Source of the DNA: Polyangiaceae bacterium
GTDB lineage: Bacteria > Myxococcota_A > Polyangia > Polyangiales > Polyangiaceae
Direction: 5' to 3'
Length of the DNA stretch: 64,000 nt
NCBI GenBank assembly: GCA_025936115.1
Contig: JAICTZ010000014.1
Coordinates: 124,001 to 188,000, forward strand
In this document: positions 27,501-35,837 of the stretch, piece after piece
How the letters are laid out: each line of letters starts with the position of its first letter
How positions within the stretch are numbered: position 1 is the stretch's first letter
The notes under the pieces: model-generated
Databases searched by the model: none
Seen by the model: the letters and a program-made list of their open reading frames with translations, nothing else
What the model was told of the DNA's origin: nothing
Translations under genes and position numbers: made by a program

Positions 27501-28881
27501 GTGCTTGCAAGCGCTCGAGCACCATCTCGCGCGTCGCCGGAGCGCCTCCCCGTAGCGAAAGCAGCCAGCCCGGATTGCCGCGCCCCACGCTCACGGCCAG
27601 CGCCACTTGTTCCGGTGTCCCGTACCCGAGCCGGCGCGCGAGCTCTCTGAAATCGCCGTCGTCGAGCGGTCCGAGCGGCAGCGCCGGTGCGCCGGGCGGG
27701 GCTTCACGCCGCACGGCGACGACCTCGAGCGAGCCGCCACTGCCGGACTGACAGCGAAATGCCTCGAGCGCGTCGCCGAGATCGCCCGGGGCGCTCTCGA
27801 GCGCATCGAGGACGAGCAAGCACGGCAGTCCGCCCGCGGGAAGTTCTCCGAACGGCCACGCCTGCGCGTCGCCACGGAAGAAGGTCACGAGCTTGCCCAC
27901 GGTGGCATCGTCGAGCTGCGCCAGGGTGAGTCGTCGCGCGTCGCGACCCGAAAGCAAAGTGCGCACCCAAAGCTCGCGCGCGAGATGGCTCTTGCCGATG
28001 CCGCTCGGGCCGGTGAGATACCGGACGCGCGTCGTCGCGGGAGCGAGCAGCTCGGCGAGCTCGCGTTCTCGACCCATCGGCGCGGCGACTCCGAACGCGG
28101 TTTTTTCGACGTCCGCAGCGTGGGTGAGGCGAGACAGAGCGTCGCCCGCGTCCGCGGGGCGGTCGCGTGGATGCAACGCGAGGAGCGCCTCGACGAGCTC
28201 GCGTTCGCGTGCAGCAAGCCATGGGGCGGCCAATTTCAGCGCGCGCGTTCCCGCGACGGCGTGTTCACCCGTGATCGCCTTGAACACCAACGCGCCCAGC
28301 GCGTAGAGGTCGCACGCCACGCTCGCGGCCGCGCCCGCCGCGAGCTCTGGGGCCATGTAACCGGTCGTACCGATCCCCGTCGTTCGGGCGGCGGCCAGTG
28401 CGGCGCTACCGAGATCGAGCAGCACCACCTCGCCCGCGGCGGTCACCTTCACGTGCTGAGGTTTGAGATCGCCGTGCACGAACCCGGCCTCGTGCAGTCC
28501 GACGAGCGCCCGCAGCGTGCCGGCGAGCAGGAATCGAACGCGCGACGAGCGTCCCTCGGGCTCCGCCTGGCCCAGGTATTTCCCGGCGTCGAGGCCCGCC
28601 ACGCAGTCTTCGACCAGAAACGGCGCGCTCGTCCGTTCATCGACGCCGAAGTCGTGCGCGCGCACCACGCCGGGCAACGATAACCGCGCGAGCAGCGCAA
28701 ATTCTCCGCGCAAGGCCGCCTCCGGAAAGCGCCCCGCTCGCCACACCTTGGCGACCAGTGCCCGCTCCGGCGCCTCGCGATCCGTCACGCGCAAGACGAC
28801 GCCTTGCGCACCTTCCCCGAGCACCTCACCCGCCACGTACCGCGAATGAGAAAGCGTCGGGGCTGCGTCTCGACGCATCAT
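24574..28881 (-). CDS. Ser/Thr kinase - AAA ATPase - TPR - GAF-like - sigma-54 activator fusion
   Basis: 1435 residues. Domains in order: a Hanks-type kinase (10-260; LGEGAQGVVL, Lys45, catalytic HGDLKPQH with Asp138, DLG at 156-158), an ATPase with Walker A LTGPSGIGKSHLAREL (about 290), a TPR-like helical array (about 550-930), a GAF-like region (about 970-1110), a sigma-54 AAA+ domain with GETGTGKELF, canonical GAFTGA and LLFDEIGELN, and a Fis-type HTH (NITRAAQALGMTRHGLKKRM). The Asn that normally coordinates metal in the kinase loop is His143, so kinase activity may be weak or absent. The AAA+ domain should drive open-complex formation by sigma-54 polymerase. The first half resembles PknK/MalT-type regulators. 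The downstream lipoprotein overlaps by 11 bp. Confidence 0.92.
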   Translation of the reverse strand: MMRRDAAPTLSHSRYVAGEVLGEGAQGVVLRVTDREAPERALVAKVWRAGRFPEAALRGEFALLARLSLPGVVRAHDFGVDERTSAPFLVEDCVAGLDAGKYLGQAEPEGRSSRVRFLLAGTLRALVGLHEAGFVHGDLKPQHVKVTAAGEVVLLDLGSAALAAARTTGIGTTGYMAPELAAGAAASVACDLYALGALVFKAITGEHAVAGTRALKLAAPWLAARERELVEALLALHPRDRPADAGDALSRLTHAADVEKTAFGVAAPMGRERELAELLAPATTRVRYLTGPSGIGKSHLARELWVRTLLSGRDARRLTLAQLDDATVGKLVTFFRGDAQAWPFGELPAGGLPCLLVLDALESAPGDLGDALEAFRCQSGSGGSLEVVAVRREAPPGAPALPLGPLDDGDFRELARRLGYGTPEQVALAVSVGRGNPGWLLSLRGGAPATREMVLERLQALDAGTREVVAAIALAGGELPETALRTLTPWPENLVPLSLSRALEAGLVVRGVDAQGMTYRLSSLELGAELVSALSSFEGVDRIAQLVLAEPNPPVRRLLAVASAPCPPERREELLARAAEAARTHGLRGDEIEALLALLARAEQRRPELLLRLERLLRDSGSPGAHPEVLAWLEQAAEAEPRLAPLVLRRQAERAARAGDAERAALLVSKAETRAAEAGDAVASGLVHASAGAIALYRADWPLAERELETARALLARADCSDAEELARLEHNAGVVDLYAERFEPAIGKLERALGMKRALGDSGGVRACLLNLGLALTRCGRFEQAEAALDEAIALARSLGQGPGEAWCLSARVDLEVRRSDVAAAERWLALAMTRRDVAPAQVQADLELFALEVALARGNAPRVLERLATVSVELLASDASIGSKALLVEAEARLASLPSQPRRAARLAARALRIALSARLGELERRARHVLATARPRSPARPATRPPIQPPSGSLGWSWLRELAAGLDGATACVALCSLYVKETAAERALLGVVERGELVFARGADGDGFELSNASARFDADFLRWLLDSSGAIHQRHVGSGSRIAAHAPLAGGRRVVVLVEHRYRIGHFDSVETERLDRWLTLAQLALRFVPSAEPNAPSTPARDDHDTTTREPALRPRRSFPEIVGRSPGLESALARLDAAIDSRLPVLVLGETGTGKELFARALHERGPRAGHPFVAVNCAAIADNLFEAELFGHVRGAFTGAERARPGLLAEAEGGTLLFDEIGELNPARQATLLRLLETGLYRPVGGDGERAADVRIVAATNRELEREVERGGFRRDLWFRLNVLEIRVPSLRERATDILLLVDFFLAQSGARARLSDAALAHLAGYAWPGNVRELEHVILRLASSGSMSIDVPDLPREIRRSTPRQPPALHVIDSEASSERAEVERALARAGGNITRAAQALGMTRHGLKKRMLRLGLRTRGAVHEG

Positions 28882-28943
28882 CGTTAGCTCACCAATACTA
28901 CTAGCTCAAAAAACACGTGCCCGGCGTGCGACCCGAGCCAGTT

Positions 28944-30599
28944 CTAAAGCTCCGAAGCGCGCGGAACTTGCGGCGCAAACTCGTTCAGATAGGCGTCACC
29001 CGCCGCTGAAGGCGCAAGCTCCAAGGCGCGCCGGAGCCGCGGTTCGGCAAAGCGCCCGAGCGCCTCGAAGTGGGCGCGAGCGCTCGTGGCGTCGGTGGCG
29101 AGTAGCTCCACCGCTCGGGCGTCCTCCGCCTCCACTTCGGGTGTCAAAAGCTCCACTCGCACCACCATCACCCGCACGAGCTCGTCAGGGATCGGATCGA
29201 GCGTGAGCGGCAATACCGCATCCGTCCAGATCTGGGGAGCCAGGTAGAAGACGCGCAGCCCTGGTGTCAAAAACCATTGGCGCCGCCACGTGTTCACCAT
29301 CGCGACGGCCTCATCATGATAGAGCCCGGTGGCATCCAGCGCGCTCGTCACTGCGTCGCCGAGGGCCGCCGTGAACGCGTCGAGCGGCTGTCGCTCACTC
29401 TCCGCTGGCACCTCGAGCGCGCCGGTCGCACCGGCGCCGACGCCTGCCGCTGCGACCCTGAACGCGCCGCTCTCCGCCGTCACGTCGACGACGAAGACGG
29501 GACCGAGCGGTGCGCTCGAGACATTGTCGATGCTCAGATGTCCGGCACCGCTCGCCAGCGTCTTCGCCGGCAGCTCGACGTTCGAAAGCCCGCGGTAAAA
29601 CAGGAACTTCTCGGTCTCTCCGTCGGGAAAGCGCACCGCGTTCGACGCCACCTCACGCGCGTAGCTCCATGCGAATTCGTCGATTGGCGCCGCCGGCAGC
29701 GCTCGTTCGGCCGGCGGCGCGGTGAGCAGCTCGAACGCCCCCCAATCGAGCATCCCGCCGCGGCGGTAATGGTCGTTGCAGTACGGCGCGCTGATGGCAA
29801 TCGCCGGATCGAGCGCGGGATCCCGAGGGGGATTTCGCTGCTCGGCGTTGAGGTCCTCCCACAGGAGCGGCGGCTTGAAGCCGACCACCCCCGGGTACCA
29901 CTGCGTCAGGACCCCGTTCGGAAAATCCACGCGCGCATGCACCGTCTGCGTCGCGCTCGAATAAAAATAGAGCACCGGCGTCTCCATCTTCACGTCGATG
30001 CCGCCAGCCCGCTCGAGCGCGTCCGTCTGGCCTACCGCCGTCTTCAGCCGATCGTAAACGAACCCCGGTAAATCCTCCTCCTCGTGGTGGAGGCCCACTT
30101 CCAGCGTACCGTTCGACGCGCTCACCACCGTGTTCGTCCCCCACTCGTGCACGACGAACCCGTGTTGCGGGTACGTCTTCGGCGTGGGTGCAGGGTCACG
30201 CGAGGCTCCGTCCGTTGGCGGCGAGTCGCTCGGCACGGGCGCTGGGTTGGGCAGTGGCATTGCTTGCCCCCCTGCGCCCGGTGCGCCGCCGGTTGCCACT
30301 CCGGGCGTTCCCCCCGCGGACACTGCGGAGGCGCCCGCCGTTCCGACTCCGCTTCCGCCTGCGCTCGGCGAGTCGGCGGGCTCGCGAGGTTCGGCTTCGG
30401 CGCTGGCCATCTTCGCAGCGGAATCGTCATTCAACGAAGGCGCGGGCGCGCCGCTCGTTCCCGCGCTTGGAGCGAAGCTGCCGGGGCTCGAACCACCCGA
30501 GCCCGCGCTTGAATTGCCCGGGCTCGGGACGGAATGCCCGCCGCACGCCCCCAATGCCACGAAGCCAAGAACAGAGAACCGCAGCCGTCCGGTTACCAT
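28944..30599 (-). CDS. Lipoprotein with conserved HEWGT/METPVLYFYS motifs, function unknown
   Basis: 551 residues. Lipobox Cys19 (ALGAC), then a Gly/Ser/Pro-rich linker to about residue 140. The folded part starts with FVVHEWGTNTVVS, followed by EEEDLPGFVYDRL, DVKMETPVLYFYSS, HARVDFPNGVLTQWYP and later EKFLFYRGLSN. I recall hypothetical proteins from myxobacteria and planctomycetes with the same HEWGT...METPVxYFY order, but no function. Beta-rich, probably surface-exposed. It lies just upstream of the kinase-activator fusion on the same strand with a 62-bp gap, so it may share its transcript. Confidence 0.75.
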   Translation of the reverse strand: MVTGRLRFSVLGFVALGACGGHSVPSPGNSSAGSGGSSPGSFAPSAGTSGAPAPSLNDDSAAKMASAEAEPREPADSPSAGGSGVGTAGASAVSAGGTPGVATGGAPGAGGQAMPLPNPAPVPSDSPPTDGASRDPAPTPKTYPQHGFVVHEWGTNTVVSASNGTLEVGLHHEEEDLPGFVYDRLKTAVGQTDALERAGGIDVKMETPVLYFYSSATQTVHARVDFPNGVLTQWYPGVVGFKPPLLWEDLNAEQRNPPRDPALDPAIAISAPYCNDHYRRGGMLDWGAFELLTAPPAERALPAAPIDEFAWSYAREVASNAVRFPDGETEKFLFYRGLSNVELPAKTLASGAGHLSIDNVSSAPLGPVFVVDVTAESGAFRVAAAGVGAGATGALEVPAESERQPLDAFTAALGDAVTSALDATGLYHDEAVAMVNTWRRQWFLTPGLRVFYLAPQIWTDAVLPLTLDPIPDELVRVMVVRVELLTPEVEAEDARAVELLATDATSARAHFEALGRFAEPRLRRALELAPSAAGDAYLNEFAPQVPRASEL

Positions 30600-30763
30600 G
30601 GCGGGACCGTTAGCAAGGCACGTGCCGACGTCAGAAACGGCGGATTTCTTGCAGTCTGAGGGCGCGATTCCGGCTCAGTTACCAGCCAGTTACCACCCCG
30701 TGTGCGCGGCGCGAGCGGCGTGCCCGCGTGCACGCGCTACGGTAACACGGCCCGCGTCGACGC

Positions 30764-30820
30764 TTGAAGTTTGGCCAACTCCAGGCGCCGTGCGTCGGAG
30801 GCTGAAAAGCGCTGCCGGGC
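30764..30820 (+). repeat. Interspersed repeat, copy B
   Basis: About 57 bp matching copy A (23152): TTTGGCCAACTCCAGGCG, TGCGTCGGAGG and CTGAAAAGCGCTGCCGGGC. It fills most of the gap before the small gene at 30835; the rest of the gap (30600-30763) shows no gene. Confidence 0.75.
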
Positions 30821-30834
30821 CTCGCGCGTCGGGT

Positions 30835-31086
30835 TTAGTCGAGCGTGGCGCGGCCTTCGTTCACCTCACGAGCAAAGTCGATGGCCGTGGTGTGCAGCAA
30901 GCCCTCGTGGGGCGAACCCGGCACCGGGATCGGCAGCCAACCGTCGTCGGAGCGGACGAGCACGAACTCACCGAGCGCATCGTCGCCGCGGAGCACGCGG
31001 CAGCGCACGCGCCCTTCCGGAGCCTTTCCGACGGGATCACACTGCTGAATCGAGAGGTCCTGGTCGCTGTCCGGCTCGTCGCTCAT
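30835..31086 (-). CDS. Small acidic hypothetical protein
   Basis: 83 residues with an acidic N-terminus (MSDEPDSDQDLSIQQC) and a compact beta-rich middle (GRVRCRVLRGDDALGEFVLVRSDDGWLPIPVPG). AGGAGG lies 7 nt before the ATG, which supports real translation. No family is recognised; no signal peptide, so cytosolic. It stands alone between the repeat copy and a small lipoprotein gene. Confidence 0.6.
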   Translation of the reverse strand: MSDEPDSDQDLSIQQCDPVGKAPEGRVRCRVLRGDDALGEFVLVRSDDGWLPIPVPGSPHEGLLHTTAIDFAREVNEGRATLD

Positions 31087-31184
31087 GCACCGCCTCCTAC
31101 CACGGAGGGTAGAAGCGGTGACTTTTTAGCGTCCCCTTCACTCGGCCGAGCCAAGGTCGAGACCCAACCTTCCGCAGCGGACGG

Positions 31185-31382
31185 CTAGTGCTGCGACTGA
31201 CAGATGAGGCAATTGGGCCCGGTGCAGCCCGTGCGTTCGACGCAGCTGCCGAGCTTGCCCGGGGAGAATTCACACGGCTGTCCGAAGCGCTCGCAGCGCT
31301 GTGGTTCGGGACCTTTCCGCTCCGTCTTGTTCGGGCACGCGGTGAGTAGCACGGCGATGAACACCGGAGCGAGGCGCGTCAT
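31185..31382 (-). CDS. Small Cys-rich lipoprotein
   Basis: 65 residues. The signal peptide MTRLAPVFIAVLLTAC ends in a good lipobox (LLTAC, Cys16). The remaining 49 residues are charged and contain six further cysteines in a tight pattern (CERFGQPC, GSCVERTGCTGPNCLIC) that should form disulfides outside the cytoplasm. Function unknown. It is short enough to be missed by automatic calling. Confidence 0.65.
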   Translation of the reverse strand: MTRLAPVFIAVLLTACPNKTERKGPEPQRCERFGQPCEFSPGKLGSCVERTGCTGPNCLICQSQH

Positions 31383-31529
31383 GGGATAGTCTGTCCCCGG
31401 CGGGTCGAATCGTCGAGCTCACGCGGCAAAGTTGAACACTCGTTGGTTGGTCGCGTCGTTGCGAGTCGTTCGCTTGTCTGTCGTGCGCACCAAGCGATGC
31501 TGGTGCGGCGAATCGATTGGGAAGCGGAG

Positions 31530-32627
31530 CTACGGCGACTCACAGACGTATTCTTTGAGCAGCGTGCAATCCGAATCGTACCACCCGATGCTACTGCCGA
31601 CGTCGTGGACGCCGCAGTCCCTGTTCGATTGCTGGGCGGAGGGCTGAGTCTGTATGTACCAATTCTGGTAAAGACCGTTTTGAGCGGTCCCGGTCTTGCC
31701 GCCCAACCAGAATAGGCTCCCGTCGAGCCAGCGCCACTCGCCCTCGACGGCGATGTCATTGGCCCCGAACCAGATGCCCGCGATCGGATTTGTCACGTAG
31801 CGGTTGTCGGCAATGAACTGATCTTCACCGGCGTCATCGATGCGGCCGAGCGCCATGCCGATGGACGCGCAGTTGTCGCGCGCGGCCGTCCAGCTCACTT
31901 TCACGTTGCAGAACAAATAGGCGTGGGTGCCGTAGCTGCCCGCTTTGCAGTCTCCCAAACTAGAGGCTCCCGCGAAGCCGCCGTTCCCACTCGAACCACC
32001 GACGCCACTCGAACCGCCCGCGCCACTCGAGCCGCCGACGCCACTCGAACCGCCCGCGCCACTCGAACCGCCCGCGCCACTCGAACCGCCAGCGCCACTC
32101 GAACCGCCAGCGCCACTCGAACCACTCGAGCCACCAGCACCGCTCGAGCCACCAGCGCCGCTCGAGCCACCAGCGCCGCTCGAGCCACCAGCGCCGCTCG
32201 AGCCACCAGCGCCGCTTGCACCCGTGCCAGCAGATCCGCCCGCGCTGGTGGTACCGCCGGTTGCGCTGCCCGCGAGCCCCGAGCTTCCGGCCGTGCCACC
32301 GCTGTTCTTGCTGCCGCTCGTTCCGCCGCTGCCCCCTGTGGACGTGTCGCCGCTTCCGCTGTCGCCGCCCGAACTCACGCCGCTCGTGCCGCCGGTCGCT
32401 CCCTCGCCGCCCGCGCTGAAAGCACCGGCCTCGCCGATCGGGGGCGTATCGCCTGCGCCCGCTGCCTGATCCAGTCCCGCATTTCCTCCGGATGTCGCGC
32501 CTGCACCGCCGGCTCCCGCAGTGGCTCCCGCGCCGACCGACACCCGCACGAGGTCGTAGTTCGCACGACAACCGGCGCCGACGGCACAGCCGACCAGCCC
32601 CCAGAGCGCGGCTCGGCGCAAGCGCAT
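31530..32627 (-). CDS. C-type lectin-like lipoprotein with (GAGGSS)n linker
   Basis: 365 residues from ATG 32627 (upstream start at 32690 would add 21 residues before the signal peptide). Lipobox Cys20 in VGAGC. Residues about 60-245 are a low-complexity linker of Gly/Ser/Ala with many GAGGSS units. The C-terminal about 130 residues form a C-type lectin-like domain: YLFCNVKVSWTAARDNCASIGMAL, the IWFGANDIAVEGEWRWLDG core, then NRDCGVHDVG, WYDSDC and YVCESP. WIGxxD-like and WxDxxC positions are present; whether calcium/carbohydrate binding is kept is uncertain. A surface adhesin is a reasonable guess. Confidence 0.85.
   Translation of the reverse strand: MRLRRAALWGLVGCAVGAGCRANYDLVRVSVGAGATAGAGGAGATSGGNAGLDQAAGAGDTPPIGEAGAFSAGGEGATGGTSGVSSGGDSGSGDTSTGGSGGTSGSKNSGGTAGSSGLAGSATGGTTSAGGSAGTGASGAGGSSGAGGSSGAGGSSGAGGSSGAGGSSGSSGAGGSSGAGGSSGAGGSSGAGGSSGVGGSSGAGGSSGVGGSSGNGGFAGASSLGDCKAGSYGTHAYLFCNVKVSWTAARDNCASIGMALGRIDDAGEDQFIADNRYVTNPIAGIWFGANDIAVEGEWRWLDGSLFWLGGKTGTAQNGLYQNWYIQTQPSAQQSNRDCGVHDVGSSIGWYDSDCTLLKEYVCESP
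31980..32225 (-). repeat. 18-bp coding tandem repeats (GAGGSS)n
   Basis: A run of 18-bp units built on GCCACTCGAACCGCC and GCCGCTCGAGCCACC, coding GAGGSS/GVGGSS on the minus strand, with one shorter GSSGSS interruption. Two sequence subtypes occupy separate halves, which suggests local expansion by slippage. It is not CRISPR: there are no unique spacers. Confidence 0.9.
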
Positions 32628-32820
32628 GCTCCTCGAGCATAGCGCTCTTGATCGGGCCCTCAACCAGTTTCGCGTTGAACGCGCACACATGTCGTCCCCA
32701 GTAGGGAAAGCGCATCCGAATCAGGTCTCGAGCGTTCCAGGCACGGCCACTCGCACGCTATCCTCTTAGATATAGTGAAGCTGCTCGCGAACGTGCGGCG
32801 CTTTCCAAATCGTGAAGGAC

Positions 32821-34314
32821 ATGACAAACCGAGGCGCGCGCCCCCACTCACTCGAAGTGTGGTCGGCGCGCGTGAGCTCTGCCCTGCTGGCGACGCTGGC
32901 ATTGTCGACGCCGGCGCGCGCGGCCGAGCAAGAAGTGCCGGCTTCGGACGCTGAGCCCGGCCTCCATCGCGTCGGCTTTGCCGAGGCGGGGCACCCCGCG
33001 CTGGCAACGACGCTCGGCTATGGCTACACGGAACCCCAAAATACGGACGACGGAGCGCACCACCGGCTCTCCCTGCGCCTCGCAGGTGCGCTCCCGGTCG
33101 CAAGCTGGCTTGGGGTAGGCACCGTCGTCGATGGCCGCTACGATCTTCATCGTCACGACTCCGGTGAGGTGCTGAATGTCGGTCTGTTCGGACGCGCCTC
33201 GCTCACGGCGGGAGCCTACCGGTTCGGCTTTGAGCTCAAAGGCTGGGTGCCCGGCGCGGAGAAGGCGAGCACGATGCTTGGCGCGGCATCGCTCGACACG
33301 AGCGCGCTCGCCGGAGTCCGAGTCGGCAAGGTGCGGATCGCGAGCGCGTTCGGCTTTCGCTTCGACCGCACGCACGCTGCGGGCGAGCACGCGGCCGAGC
33401 TTGGCCCCGGCGACCGGCTCGCTCTCGGACTCAGCGACTTCGACGCGGTGCTGCTCGGCGTTGGTGTCGGTGTGCCGCTCGGCAAAAGCGAAATCATCGG
33501 TGAAGTGTCCACCGATCTACTCGTCGGGCGGGACGCGCCACCACTCTCGCAATCGCCCCTGCGGCTCGCGGCGGGCTCGAGGTACGCGCTCACGCCGGCG
33601 CTCGGCTTCGAGCTCCTCGGCGTGGTGTCGCTCAGCGCAAAGCCGGATCTCACGCCGACCGCTCCGCTCGTGCCGAACGAGCCGCGACTCTCGGTACTCG
33701 CGGGTGTCCGCTATTCCTTCCTGCCCGCCGCCGTCCCGCTCGCCGCCGAGCCGGCGGTTCCGCCACATGCCGCTCGACCGGCGCCGGTCGCGCCTGCCGC
33801 GGTGGCGCTCCCGACCGACGCAGCCGTGGAGATCAGCGTCCACGACGAGGGGAATGTACCCGTGACCGCCGCTACCGCCGTCATCGACATCGGCAACACA
33901 CGCACCGAGCTCAGCCACGACACCGGCGGACGCTATCGTCGCGATCACGTCGCCGCGGGCAGCGCGACGTTGCACGTGGAGGCCACGGGGTTCCGGCCGT
34001 TCGAGCAGCCGGTCAGGATCGAAGCCGGCACTCCTTTGCAACTCGAGGTGGTGCTCACGCCGCTACCGCCGCCGAGCCAGGTGCGGGGGCTCATCCGTAA
34101 CCTCGGCGGTCACGGTATCGTGGCGAAGGTTCGCGTCGAGCCGGTCGGCGTGGAGGCGACGAGTGACGCGAACGGCGCGTTCCAAGTCGATCTGCCGCCC
34201 GGCAGCTACGACGTCGTCATCGAAGCTCCCGGCTACGCTCCGCAGCGGCGGCACGTCAGCGTCGATGCCGAGGGCGTGGTGATTCTGAACGCGGAGCTCG
34301 TGAAACAGCGATGA
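32821..34314 (+). CDS. Outer-membrane beta-barrel protein with PEGA/carboxypeptidase-regulatory-like C-domains
   Basis: 497 residues from ATG 32821 (GAAGGA just upstream; GTG 32812 is a weaker alternative). Signal peptide ends near TPARAAEQ. Residues about 45-305 alternate as amphipathic beta-strands (LSLRLAGALPVASWLGVG, YRFGFELKGWVPG, LSVLAGVRYSFLP), consistent with a barrel. A Pro/Ala spacer leads to two Ig-like domains at the C-terminus: EISVHDEGNVPVTAATAVID with FRPFEQPVRIEAG, then VRGLIRNLGGHG with PPGSYDVVIEAPGYAPQR, the hallmark of PEGA/carboxypeptidase-regulatory-like folds. Overlaps the FecR gene by ATGA, the first gene of a three-gene operon. Confidence 0.75.
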   Translation: MTNRGARPHSLEVWSARVSSALLATLALSTPARAAEQEVPASDAEPGLHRVGFAEAGHPALATTLGYGYTEPQNTDDGAHHRLSLRLAGALPVASWLGVGTVVDGRYDLHRHDSGEVLNVGLFGRASLTAGAYRFGFELKGWVPGAEKASTMLGAASLDTSALAGVRVGKVRIASAFGFRFDRTHAAGEHAAELGPGDRLALGLSDFDAVLLGVGVGVPLGKSEIIGEVSTDLLVGRDAPPLSQSPLRLAAGSRYALTPALGFELLGVVSLSAKPDLTPTAPLVPNEPRLSVLAGVRYSFLPAAVPLAAEPAVPPHAARPAPVAPAAVALPTDAAVEISVHDEGNVPVTAATAVIDIGNTRTELSHDTGGRYRRDHVAAGSATLHVEATGFRPFEQPVRIEAGTPLQLEVVLTPLPPPSQVRGLIRNLGGHGIVAKVRVEPVGVEATSDANGAFQVDLPPGSYDVVIEAPGYAPQRRHVSVDAEGVVILNAELVKQR

Positions 34315-35837
34315 CCCGCCCCGGCCGGAGACTGTTGGTTCGTCTGCTCGCCCTCGTCTTGCTGGCGCTCTCGAGCTGTCACTCGCGCGATCGTAGCGTG
34401 GCGACGCTGGTCGGCATTTCCGGCAGCGCCGAGCGCGATCACGCGGCCGCTCCGGGCAGCTGGGAGGGCGCCGCGGTCGGCGCGAAGTTCGTCGTGGGCG
34501 ACGGCGTTCGCACCGCGGCGAACTCCACGGCGCTGCTGCGCCTGCTCGAGAAGGAGCGCCTTGCACTCGAACCGCGCACGTTATTGCGCTTTCTCGACCA
34601 CGCGTCCGACCCGCGTCACGCGCGCATCGCGCTCGAGATGGGCCAGGCGACGCTCGACGCCGCAGACGAGCCGCTCGAGGTGGAGACCGAAGTCGGCACG
34701 GCGCGGCTCGCTCCGCACGGACAGCTGCGGTTTTCGCGTGGAGACAACGCGACCCGCGTCGAGGTGACGATCGGTTCGGCCGAGGTCCTCCGCAACGGGC
34801 AGCGCTGGCAGCTCGAGGTCGGCGACGCCGTCGACGTACGCTTCGAACAACCGCTCCGGCACGGGCCCGCCACGGCACCGAGCAGTTCCGCCGCCGCCGG
34901 GGACTCGAGCGCACCGCCGGCGCCCGCCGCCTCGGCCGCAACGACGGTCGATAGCGCGAGCGCGCCCAGCGGGTCGGGCGCGGCCGCGGCGTCGTTGCCT
35001 TCCGCGCGCGGGCCGGAGCGCGTGGATCTGCTCGTGCACCCTGGTGATTCGCTCGTGATTCACGATCCGAGGCCACCGACGGCCGTCGGCGTGCTCACGG
35101 CCGGACGCTGCGCCGGCAGCGCTGTCCTCTCGTTCGGCTCTGGACACGGCCGTGCCCCCGAAACCATCGGCGAGGCGCAAGTGAGCGCAGCGCTCGCGCC
35201 GGGGAGCCATCATTACGTCCTGCGTTGCGTTGACGCGAAGGGTGAACGGGGCGACAAGATCGGCGAAGGGACGATCGCCGTCGTCGCCGATGCCGGCTCG
35301 CGGCAGCTCGCGAAGAGCGCGCCGGCGACGGATGTCGACACCGACGGCCGCCGTTACACCGTGCTCTACCAAAGCCTGCTTCCCCGCATTTCGGTGCGTT
35401 GGCCGAACGCGCCTGCCGCCGACGGCTACACGCTGCGCGTGAGCTCGCCGAACGGGAGCAAGAGCTATTCGTCGCGGACCGCGAGCTTCGCGTTCACGCC
35501 GGGCGCCCTGCTCGAAGGCGATCATACGCTGACGTTCGAGGGAGCGGGAGCGCGCTCGCGCACGACGAGCCTCGCCATCCGCTTCGACAACGCCGCGCCC
35601 ACGGCATCGATCAGCGCGCCGAACGACGGCAGCTTCGCCCCCGGTCAGTCCGTTCAGGTCGCGGGCACGGCGCTGCCCGGCTGGTCCGTCAGCATCGGAG
35701 GCGACGTGCTGACGCAGGACGCCCAGAATCGCTTTTCGACCACGGCTTCCGCACCGGCAGGGCTCGGCGCGCTCGCGATTCGTTTCGCGCAGCCGCAGCG
35801 GGGAGTGCACTACTATCTGAGGCGCTGTGCCCGCTAG
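34311..35837 (+). CDS. FecR-domain lipoprotein
   Basis: 508 residues. Lipobox Cys23 (ALSSC). Residues 30-180 fit a FecR fold: ATLVGISGSAER, GAKFVVGDGVRTAANSTALLRL, LEMGQATLDAADEPLEVETEVG and VEVTIGSAEVL. A Ser/Ala/Pro spacer (about 185-235) is followed by Ig-like beta modules, e.g. SVRWPNAPAADGYTLRVSSPNG and APTASISAPNDGSFAPGQSVQVAG. FecR domains sense or tether at the periplasmic face; here the protein is placed between an outer-membrane barrel and a transmembrane kinase, suggesting an envelope sensing chain. It overlaps both neighbours (4 bp and 11 bp). Confidence 0.8.
   Translation: MTRPGRRLLVRLLALVLLALSSCHSRDRSVATLVGISGSAERDHAAAPGSWEGAAVGAKFVVGDGVRTAANSTALLRLLEKERLALEPRTLLRFLDHASDPRHARIALEMGQATLDAADEPLEVETEVGTARLAPHGQLRFSRGDNATRVEVTIGSAEVLRNGQRWQLEVGDAVDVRFEQPLRHGPATAPSSSAAAGDSSAPPAPAASAATTVDSASAPSGSGAAAASLPSARGPERVDLLVHPGDSLVIHDPRPPTAVGVLTAGRCAGSAVLSFGSGHGRAPETIGEAQVSAALAPGSHHYVLRCVDAKGERGDKIGEGTIAVVADAGSRQLAKSAPATDVDTDGRRYTVLYQSLLPRISVRWPNAPAADGYTLRVSSPNGSKSYSSRTASFAFTPGALLEGDHTLTFEGAGARSRTTSLAIRFDNAAPTASISAPNDGSFAPGQSVQVAGTALPGWSVSIGGDVLTQDAQNRFSTTASAPAGLGALAIRFAQPQRGVHYYLRRCAR

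Noticed and set aside
31980..32225. CRISPR-like array
   Set aside because: Units are contiguous 18-bp coding repeats without spacers; they encode a protein stalk.
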